This document shows positions 5,838 through 11,204 of a DNA stretch of 12,800 bases, one piece after another; positions within the stretch are counted from its first letter, which is position 1; each line of letters begins with the position of its first letter. The DNA lies in the NCBI GenBank assembly GCA_038254195.1, contig JBBSGJ010000053.1, positions 1-12,800 of the forward strand. Direction: 5' to 3'. The notes under the pieces were generated by a model. It was not told the origin of the DNA, made no database searches, and saw only the letters and a list, made by a program, of their open reading frames with translations. A program made the translations under genes and the position numbers. The DNA comes from JBBQAA01 sp038254195. GTDB taxonomy: Bacteria > Actinomycetota > Thermoleophilia > Solirubrobacterales > Solirubrobacteraceae.

Positions 5838-6973
5838 GGGACATGGGTCACGTCGCGCTCGGGACGTGGAGCGGCGGGCGCTACATGCACTTCGGTGAGG
5901 ACGTGGGGGAGGAGCGGCTGCTCGCGCTCCTGCGCCCGGGCGACGGGATCGACACCGTCCTCACCGCCGACGTCTACGGGCAGGGGAAGGCGGACTCGCT
6001 CCTCGGGCGCGCGCTGGACGGGGTGCCGCGGGAGGACTTCTTCCTCGCCGGCGCCCTGGGGCACGACTTCGTGGGCGGCGCCCGGGCGGGGGCGAAGGGC
6101 TTCCCGCGGTTCACCGCACCGGAGCTGCGCGGGGAGGACGGCTACGCCGCCTACCTCCGCGAGGCGACCGAGCGCTCGCTCGCGCGCTGCGGGGTCGAGG
6201 CCTTCGACCTGTTGCTGCTGCACAACCCGGATCGTCTCGGCTACACGAGCCCGGCGGTCTGGGCGGCGCTCGAGGGGCTGCGCGAGGCCGGCCTGACCCG
6301 GCTGCTCGGGATCGCCCCCGGGCCGGCCAACGGCTTCACGCTCGATCTCCTGGGCTGCTTCGAGCGCTTCGGCGCCTCGATCGACCGGGCCATGCTCATC
6401 CTCAACCCGCTCGAGCCGTGGCCGGGGGAGCTGGTCCTGAGCGCGGCGGCCGCGGCGGGCATCGAGGTCATCACGCGCGTCGTGGACTACGGTGGGCTCT
6501 TCTGGGACGACGTCGCTCCGGGCCACGCCTTCACCTCGGGCGACCATCGCACGTTCCGTCCCGCGGGCTGGGTGGAGCGCGGCCGCGAGCGCATGGAGAC
6601 CATGCGCCCCATCGCCGAGCGCCACGGGCTGACGATGCTCCAGCTCGCCGTCCAGTGGGTGCTCGCCCACCCGGCCGTGCGCTGCGCGGCGCCGACGCTC
6701 ATCCAGGAGCCGGGGCCGGACGCGAAGCCGATCGAAGCCAAGCGCGCCGAGCTCGCGGCCACGCCCACCGAGGTGGTCCTCACCCCCGACGAGGTCGCGG
6801 AGATCCGCGCGCTGGGGGACAACACCGGCGCGATGGCCCTCAAGGGCGCCGCCCCCGACTTCGAGGGCGACGAGCGCCCCGACCGCTGGGCGATCTCCCC
6901 CGCGCTCGCCGCCCTCGGCCGCCGCCACGGGATCGACCCCGCGCACGACCTCGCTCCGTCAGCTCTTCCGTAG
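5834..6973 (+). CDS. Divergent aldo/keto reductase-family protein lacking the usual catalytic Lys
   Basis: The 379-residue TIM-barrel-like protein has the early GTWSGGRYM strand, TADVYGQGKADSLLG (44-58, matching D..xYG..E..LG with Asp46 and Tyr48), LLLLHNPDR with His130, and later LNPLEPWPGELVL and VITRVVDYGGLFWDD. In ordinary aldo/keto reductases the tetrad is Asp-Tyr-Lys-His. The strand that should carry the lysine reads FFLAGALGHDF (69-79), with no lysine. GAKGFPRF, shortly after, has a lysine (88) whose position does not fit the strand. The C-terminal extension (about 290-379, QEPGPDAKPIEAKR onward) is longer than usual. A sister family with this layout is known to me from actinobacteria, without an assigned reaction. 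The start ATG overlaps the methyltransferase stop; an ATG at 5843 is an alternative. The 3' end overlaps the convergent M48 gene by 15 bases. Confidence 0.8.
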   Translation: MRDMGHVALGTWSGGRYMHFGEDVGEERLLALLRPGDGIDTVLTADVYGQGKADSLLGRALDGVPREDFFLAGALGHDFVGGARAGAKGFPRFTAPELRGEDGYAAYLREATERSLARCGVEAFDLLLLHNPDRLGYTSPAVWAALEGLREAGLTRLLGIAPGPANGFTLDLLGCFERFGASIDRAMLILNPLEPWPGELVLSAAAAAGIEVITRVVDYGGLFWDDVAPGHAFTSGDHRTFRPAGWVERGRERMETMRPIAERHGLTMLQLAVQWVLAHPAVRCAAPTLIQEPGPDAKPIEAKRAELAATPTEVVLTPDEVAEIRALGDNTGAMALKGAAPDFEGDERPDRWAISPALAALGRRHGIDPAHDLAPSALP

Positions 6974-7930
6974 GAAGTCCGAAACCTGCGTGCCGAGCTT
7001 CTCCACGGCGTCGCCGGCGTCGCGGAAGGCGGCCTTGAAGCGCTCGGAGTAGAAGTCGACGGCGTCGGAGGCCTCTCCCCGTGGGTCGGGCGGCTCGTCG
7101 CGGCGGCGGTACTCGCCCGCCATGATGCGGTCGTACTCACCGGAGCGCACCCAGCGCATGACCTCGCTCACCCGCCGCACCGCGAACGCGTGGTCCACCC
7201 CGACCTCGACGAGGAACCGGCGGACGCGGTCGTGCGGGTCCTCCCAGCTCTCGTACTCCATGGCCTGGGCCAGGAAGGCGTCGAGCGACAGCTCGCTCGA
7301 GGGCCGTCCGCCCGCGAGCACCATGAGCGTCCGGCATACGATGCGCGGGTCGCGCACCGCAAGCACCGCGGCGCGGTCGCACGTGAGCTCGGCCGCGCGG
7401 AACCACTCGAGCAGCACCGTCCGGATCGCCCGCAGCGGGAGGGCGAAGGGGAAGGGGACGCTGGCCCGGGCGGCCTGGACGATGATCTGGAGCGCCGTGG
7501 CGTAGAGCACGTGGTCGGAGAGCACGTGTCCGAGCTCGTGGGCCAGCACGGCCCGCTGCTCGTCGGGATCGAGCAGGGCGTGGAGTGAGGACTCCACGAC
7601 GATCATCGGCTTCCCCGTCCCGATCGTCACCGCGTTGCCACCGACCCCGTGGGCGAGGTAGAGCGGGTACTCCTCCTCCATGTCGAGCACGTGGAGCGCC
7701 CGCTTGTAGGCCGCCCAGGTGCCGCCGAGCTGGTTGGGCCCGACCTGGACGGCGTTGCCCAGGTAGAGCTGGCGCAGCGAGCGCTCGTAGCGGAACTCGG
7801 TGAGCTTGCGCACCACCGTGTCGAGCATCGGGACCGACTTCAGGGCGGCCGTGGCCGCGCGGTCGGCGGGGTGCTCGTAGCTCTTGGGCGAGATGCCTTC
7901 GAGCCGCGGGTCCAACGGGAGGACGCTCAT
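6959..7930 (-). CDS. M48-family zinc metalloprotease
   Basis: The 323-residue protein carries the HELGH zinc motif (131-135, His131 and His135 ligands, Glu132 base) and a third ligand, Glu181, in AAELTCDRAAVLA (179-191), the ExxxD arrangement of M48 (HtpX/Ste24/Oma1-like) peptidases. A hydrophobic stretch lies between them (about 143-175), giving one or two possible membrane-associated helices; there is no signal peptide. The first ~60 residues (LEGISPKSYEHPADRAATAAL) and the segment LYLGNAVQVGPNQL resemble a soluble or peripheral M48 subgroup common in bacteria. The C-terminus is charged and helical. A TACCGT hexamer (minus strand 7945-7940) lies nine bases before the ATG and no Shine-Dalgarno was seen. 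It is divergent from the PadR gene. Role inferred: membrane or cytosolic protein quality control. Confidence 0.9.
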   Translation of the reverse strand: MSVLPLDPRLEGISPKSYEHPADRAATAALKSVPMLDTVVRKLTEFRYERSLRQLYLGNAVQVGPNQLGGTWAAYKRALHVLDMEEEYPLYLAHGVGGNAVTIGTGKPMIVVESSLHALLDPDEQRAVLAHELGHVLSDHVLYATALQIIVQAARASVPFPFALPLRAIRTVLLEWFRAAELTCDRAAVLAVRDPRIVCRTLMVLAGGRPSSELSLDAFLAQAMEYESWEDPHDRVRRFLVEVGVDHAFAVRRVSEVMRWVRSGEYDRIMAGEYRRRDEPPDPRGEASDAVDFYSERFKAAFRDAGDAVEKLGTQVSDFLRKS

Positions 7931-7987
7931 GGTCCGTCGACGGTACAGCGCGAGCCGGGCCCACCCGCACTACCCTCCCGCGCCGAC
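7931..7987. promoter_or_regulatory. Divergent promoter region between M48 protease and PadR regulator
   Basis: This 57-base intergenic stretch holds TACCGT on the minus strand (7945-7940), nine bases before the protease ATG, and TACCCT on the plus strand (7971-7976), eleven bases before the PadR ATG. Both are TAnnnT -10-like hexamers. As PadR proteins often repress their own promoters, this is the natural place for its operator, but no clear palindrome was found. Confidence 0.4.
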
Positions 7988-8374
7988 ATGGCGACGGGCA
8001 CCCATGCGCCCAATCCGGGCACCCAGGACCCGCTCGTCGGGGACCTGCGCCGCGCCGGCCTCCTGCCCCTCCTCGTGCTGCACTTCGCCGCGCAGGGGCG
8101 CTGTTACGGGAACATGCTCATGGAGCGCATCACCGGGATGACCCAGGGCGCGCTCGCGGTCAATCCGAACACGATGTACCCCCTCCTGCGCACGCTCGAG
8201 GCCCGCGGCCTCATCACCGGCGAGTGGGAGCATCCCGAGCGCCGCTCGCGCCGCTTCTACGCGATAACCCCCGCGGGCGAGGAGGAGCGCAAGCGGCTCG
8301 GCGAGGAGCTCGGCCCCCGGCTCGAGCGCATCCAGGCCTCCATCCAGAACATCCGCGACGAGGTGTTCGGGTGA
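7988..8374 (+). CDS. PadR-family transcriptional regulator
   Basis: The 128-residue winged-helix protein matches the PadR pattern: GLLPLLVLHFAAQGRCYGNM (24-43), then ALAVNPNTMYPLLRTLEARG (55-74; the tlYplL.rLe..G recognition region), LITGEWEHPERRSRRFYAIT (75-94; the wing) and PAGEEERKRL, followed by a C-terminal dimerisation helix (about 100-127). PadR proteins are usually repressors responding to phenolics, drugs or other ligands. The start is taken at the ATG after a TACCCT hexamer; the frame is open further upstream only as a shadow of the protease gene. Its stop overlaps the next start by four bases (GTGA), so it is co-translated with the SRPBCC gene. The effector and targets are unknown. 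Confidence 0.9.
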   Translation: MATGTHAPNPGTQDPLVGDLRRAGLLPLLVLHFAAQGRCYGNMLMERITGMTQGALAVNPNTMYPLLRTLEARGLITGEWEHPERRSRRFYAITPAGEEERKRLGEELGPRLERIQASIQNIRDEVFG

Positions 8375-8686
8375 GCAGGGCGGGGGCGCGGATCGCCGTC
8401 CCGGGCTCGCTCGTGGACGCCGAAGCGCTCTGGTACGACCCGGACCGCTGGCCGAGCTTCGTCGACGGCTTCGCCCGGGTCGTCAGGCGCGACCCGGACT
8501 GGCCGCGCGAGGGGACGCTGGTGTGGGATTCCCTGGCGGACGGCCGGGCTGAAAGGTGGCAACCTGTTCATGAAGGTGACCGACCTCCTGTTCATCCGCC
8601 GGGCCGTCCGCGACTCCCTGCGGCGCACCCTCGTCCGCTACGCCCGCGAGCGCTGGGGGGACGTCGAGCTCGGGGTCACGTCCTAG
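8371..8686 (+). pseudogene. Broken SRPBCC (polyketide cyclase/START-like) gene
   Basis: From the GTG at 8371 the first frame encodes about 60 residues of an SRPBCC protein: RIAVPGSLVDAEALWYDPDR, WPSFVDGFARVVRRDPDWPR and LVWDSLADGR. After about 8550 this frame becomes arginine/proline-rich nonsense, stopping at 8694. The family's typical C-terminal helix appears in a different frame from about 8558: FMKVTDLLFIRRAVRDSLRR, then TLVRYARERW and a TAG at 8684-8686. The middle of the beta-grip barrel (roughly 50-60 residues by family length) is missing. A deletion with frame change, centred near 8546-8561, explains this. The intact ancestor was a ligand-binding or cyclase-like protein coupled to PadR. 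A damaged assembly is the alternative to real decay. Confidence 0.7.
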
Positions 8687-8689
8687 GGT
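8684..8689 (+). promoter_or_regulatory. Putative -10 element (TAGGGT) for the beta-oxidation pair
   Basis: TAGGGT ends seven bases before the ATG at 8697, and the intervening CCTGACC holds no Shine-Dalgarno sequence, so a leaderless message is plausible. The hexamer overlaps the stop codon of the broken SRPBCC gene. No -35 element was recognised. Confidence 0.4.
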
Positions 8690-8696
8690 CCTGACC

Positions 8697-9548
8697 ATGT
8701 TCGTGTTCAAGGCCGGGGTGCTCGGAGCGGGAACGATGGGCGGCGAGATCGCCTTTTCCATCGCCAACGTCGACATCCCGGTGGTGATGAAGGACGTCAG
8801 GCAGGAGCTCGTCGACGCAGGGATCGACAAGGCGCGATCCCTGTGGCAGGGGCGGGTCGACCAGGGGAAGCTGACCGCGGAGGAGCGCGACGCCAAGCTC
8901 GCGCTCATCACGGGCACGACCAGCTACGACGGATTCGGCGACGTCGACTTCGTCGTGGAGGCCGTCCCCGAGCGGATGGAGATCAAGCAGACGGTGTTCG
9001 CCGAGCTCGACGAGGCCACGCCCGGCCATGCGATCCTCGCCTCGAACACCTCCTCGCTGTCGATCTCGGAGATGGGCGAGGCGACGTCACGGCCCGACAA
9101 GGTGGTGGGCTTCCACTACTTCTACCCCGCCTCGATGATGCGGCTGATCGAGGTCGTCGAGGGCGAGCACACCTCCCCGGAGACCGCGCAGGCGGCGGCG
9201 AACTTCGCCCAGGCGCTGAAGAAGATGCCGATCCGCTGCACGGAGGAGCCCGGCTTCGTGGTCAACCGCATCCTCAACAGCTCATTCGGCGAGGTCTTCC
9301 GCTTCCAGGAGGAGAACGACATCCCGATCGAGGAGATCGATCGCGTGATGGCCGAGGCCAAGGCGTCGCCGATGGGGCCGTTCTTCCTCGTCGACCTGCT
9401 CGGCCTGGACACCGTCGCCCACGTGGGCAGGCACCTGAACGAGGTCTACGGCGACCGCTTCCCGCTCCACGCGGGGATGCAGGAGCTCGTGGAGCAGGGC
9501 CACCTCGGCGCGAAGACTCAGAAGGGGTTCTATGAGCACGGCGGGTGA
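8697..9548 (+). CDS. 3-hydroxyacyl-CoA dehydrogenase, NAD-binding and first C-terminal domain
   Basis: The 283-residue product has a Rossmann fold beginning GVLGAGTMGGEIA (GxGxxG, 10-15), then ASNTSSLSISEM (115-126), GFHYFYPASMMRLIEVVEG (138-156) with the catalytic pair His140 and Glu152, and EPGFVVNRIL (184-193) with Asn190. The spacings His-Glu 12 and His-Asn 50 equal those of the human short-chain enzyme. The first C-terminal domain (about 187-283) ends HLGAKTQKGFYEHGG. It oxidises 3-hydroxyacyl-CoA to 3-ketoacyl-CoA with NAD+ in fatty-acid beta-oxidation. It ends by overlapping the next gene by 17 bases. Removing the single T at 9546 would join both frames as ...EHGGEPRR..., so this may be the N-terminal part of one ancestral bifunctional protein. 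No Shine-Dalgarno is visible; a TAGGGT hexamer lies upstream. Confidence 0.92.
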   Translation: MFVFKAGVLGAGTMGGEIAFSIANVDIPVVMKDVRQELVDAGIDKARSLWQGRVDQGKLTAEERDAKLALITGTTSYDGFGDVDFVVEAVPERMEIKQTVFAELDEATPGHAILASNTSSLSISEMGEATSRPDKVVGFHYFYPASMMRLIEVVEGEHTSPETAQAAANFAQALKKMPIRCTEEPGFVVNRILNSSFGEVFRFQEENDIPIEEIDRVMAEAKASPMGPFFLVDLLGLDTVAHVGRHLNEVYGDRFPLHAGMQELVEQGHLGAKTQKGFYEHGG

Positions 9549-10653
9549 ACCACGACGCGCCGGCGCGCCCGCTGCCGAGGAGGTCGTCGAGCGCTTCCTG
9601 CTCAAGGCCTTCGTCGAGGCCTGCCTCGTGCTCGAGGACGGCGTGGCGTCGTCGCGCGAGATCGACCTGGGGATGATGGCCGGCGCGGGACTGATCCCGC
9701 CGCCGCTGGCCCGGGCCGACGCGACCGGCCTCGACGAGGTGCTGGCGACGCTCGAGCGCGCCGAGGCCGACTGGGGCGAGCACTACGCCCCGCCGGCGAT
9801 CCTCCGGCGCCTCGTGGCCCAGGGCCGCCTCGGTGTGAAGAGCGGGCAGGGCTTCTTCGGATACGCGCGCCCCGACGCGGGCTGGGACGAGGGCCCGGTG
9901 AAGCTCGAGACCCGCGGCGCGGCGGCGATCGCGTGGCTCGATCGCCCGCCGACGAACGCGATCTCCCCGGAGGTGATCGCGGGACTCCAGAAGGTGTGGG
10001 ACCACGTGGACGGCACGGACGAGATCCGCGCGCTCGTCGTCGCCTCGGCGAACCCGATGCTCTTCTGCGCGGGGGCAGACATCAAGGCGTTCACCCAGAT
10101 GGACGCGGTGTCCGGCCAGGACCTGCTCGACGGGGCCCACGCCCTCCTGCGCTCCTGGGGCAAGAGCCCGACCGCGACCATCGCCGCGGTCAACGGCCTG
10201 GCGTTGGGCGGCGGGTGCGAGATCGCCATGGCCTGCGACCTGCGCATCGCGGCCTACTCGGCGACCTTCGGCCAGCCCGAGGTCAACCTGGGGATCATCC
10301 CCGGCTTCGGCGGAACCCAGCGGCTGCCCCGGCTCGTGGGGGAGGCCAAGGCCCTGGAGATGAACCTGACCGGGGAGGCCATCTCCGCGGAGGAGGCCTT
10401 CGAGTACGGCCTGGCCAACCGGGTCGTGCCGGACCACGAGCTGCTGGACACCGCCCTGGCGTGGGCGCGCAGGCTCTCCGAGCAGCCGCCCCTGTCGGTG
10501 GGGCTGATCAAGACCGTCTCGGCCCAGGGCGACCTCGACGAGGGCATCGGGCTCGAGAAGGAGGCGTTCGCGGCGGCCTTCTCCTCCGAGGACGCGAAGG
10601 AGGGCATCGGCGCCTTTTTGGCGAAGCGCAAGCCGTCCTTTAAGGGGCGGTAG
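9532..10653 (+). CDS. Second 3-hydroxyacyl-CoA dehydrogenase domain fused to enoyl-CoA hydratase
   Basis: The 373-residue product has two parts. Residues about 15-115 form a 3-hydroxyacyl-CoA dehydrogenase C-terminal domain (VVERFLLKAFVEACLVLEDG, EIDLGMMAGAGLIPPPLARAD and RLGVKSGQGFFGY). Residues about 122-373 are a crotonase: FCAGADIKAF (178-187; oxyanion-hole region), NGLALGGGCEIAMACDLRIA (221-240) with Glu230, and QPEVNLGIIPGFGGTQRL (248-265) with Glu250. The two catalytic glutamates are 20 apart, as in rat Glu144/Glu164, so hydratase activity (2-enoyl-CoA to 3-hydroxyacyl-CoA) is expected. Dehydrogenase before hydratase is the reverse of FadB/FadJ and resembles the archaeal crotonyl-CoA hydratase/3-hydroxybutyryl-CoA dehydrogenase. 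The ATG at 9532 lies inside the preceding gene. Either translational coupling or a single-base frameshift in a once continuous gene accounts for this. Confidence 0.9.
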   Translation: MSTAGEPRRAGAPAAEEVVERFLLKAFVEACLVLEDGVASSREIDLGMMAGAGLIPPPLARADATGLDEVLATLERAEADWGEHYAPPAILRRLVAQGRLGVKSGQGFFGYARPDAGWDEGPVKLETRGAAAIAWLDRPPTNAISPEVIAGLQKVWDHVDGTDEIRALVVASANPMLFCAGADIKAFTQMDAVSGQDLLDGAHALLRSWGKSPTATIAAVNGLALGGGCEIAMACDLRIAAYSATFGQPEVNLGIIPGFGGTQRLPRLVGEAKALEMNLTGEAISAEEAFEYGLANRVVPDHELLDTALAWARRLSEQPPLSVGLIKTVSAQGDLDEGIGLEKEAFAAAFSSEDAKEGIGAFLAKRKPSFKGR

Positions 10654-10678
10654 GGGAGCGGCTCCCCGCCCCGCGGGG
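10653..10678 (+). terminator. Tandem GC-rich hairpins after the beta-oxidation genes
   Basis: GGGGAG, a CGG loop and CTCCCC (10653-10667) form a 6-bp stem starting at the last base of the hydratase stop, followed at once by the palindrome CCCCGCGGGG (10669-10678). No T-run follows, so this is not a classical intrinsic terminator, but high-GC actinobacteria often end transcripts with such hairpins. The function is inferred. The stretch from 10679 to 10731 holds nothing recognised. Confidence 0.4.
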
Positions 10679-10731
10679 GGCCGTCGCGATCCTCATCGGC
10701 GGCTCGCGCGTCATCCCCGCGGCGAAGTGGC

Positions 10732-11185
10732 TCACGTCAGGCGCATCGCGCGGGCCCGCCTCGAGGCGGCCGAGAGGGGGGCGATCGCGTCAGGATCAGG
10801 CTCCTCGGCATCGGCGAGCTCCTCGACCCCCGGCGTGAGCTCGCGCAGCTCGGCCAAGCGGGCCGCGAGGTCTTCACCGAGAGCTCCTTCCGCGGCAGCT
10901 CGGCGAGCGCCGCAGAGAGCTGGAGAGCGGCGTCGCGGGGGCGGCCGGCGCCGATGTCCTCGCGCGCGCGCAGGACGAGGGACTCGCAGCTCAGAGCCCG
11001 CGCGCGGCCCGCGAGGATCGCCGCGAGGTGCTCGGTGGGGCGCAGGGGGCTCGCGCGCCCCTGCCCACCTCATCCTCGTCCGTGTTCGCAGCGCCGCCGT
11101 GCGCCACGACGAGCGTCGCGCGCCCCGTGGTCACCGGGGCCGGGGGAGGGTCCGTCCCGATCGCCCACGGAAACTCGAGCTGCAC
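10732..11185 (-). pseudogene. Broken hypothetical actinobacterial gene in three frames
   Basis: Three coding-like pieces lie in order on the minus strand but in three different frames. Piece 1 starts at GTG 11185 and gives MQLEFPWAIGTDPP, a distinctive N-terminus I associate with an uncharacterised Solirubrobacter-type protein. Piece 2 (about 11060-10881) gives LRPTEHLAAILAGRARALSC, then ESLVLRAREDIGAGRPRDAA and LQLSAALAELPRKEL. Piece 3 (about 10875-10732) gives EDLAARLAELRELTPGVEEL and ends RARAMRLT with a TGA. The pieces make sense together as one helical protein. A large part between pieces 1 and 2 seems missing, and a small indel at about 10876-10886 separates 2 and 3. The GTG lies 19 bases after the hydrolase stop on the same strand, so it was probably cotranscribed. 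The function of the family is unknown to me. Confidence 0.62.
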
Positions 11186-11204
11186 CGCCCGGAAGCGGTC
11201 CGGC

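Noticed and set aside
5663..6946. 427-codon minus-strand frame opposite the aldo/keto reductase.
   Set aside because: Arg/Glu/Gly/Val-rich shadow of a well-supported plus-strand gene, with no motif of its own.
9274..10437. 387-codon minus-strand frame opposite the dehydrogenase/hydratase genes.
   Set aside because: Shadow composition; catalytic motifs of the plus-strand genes prove that coding lies on the other strand.
10679..10731. A plus-strand stretch readable as AVAILIGGSRVIPAAKW, resembling a protein tail.
   Set aside because: Too short, with no start and no recognised family; it could be a remnant but cannot be supported.
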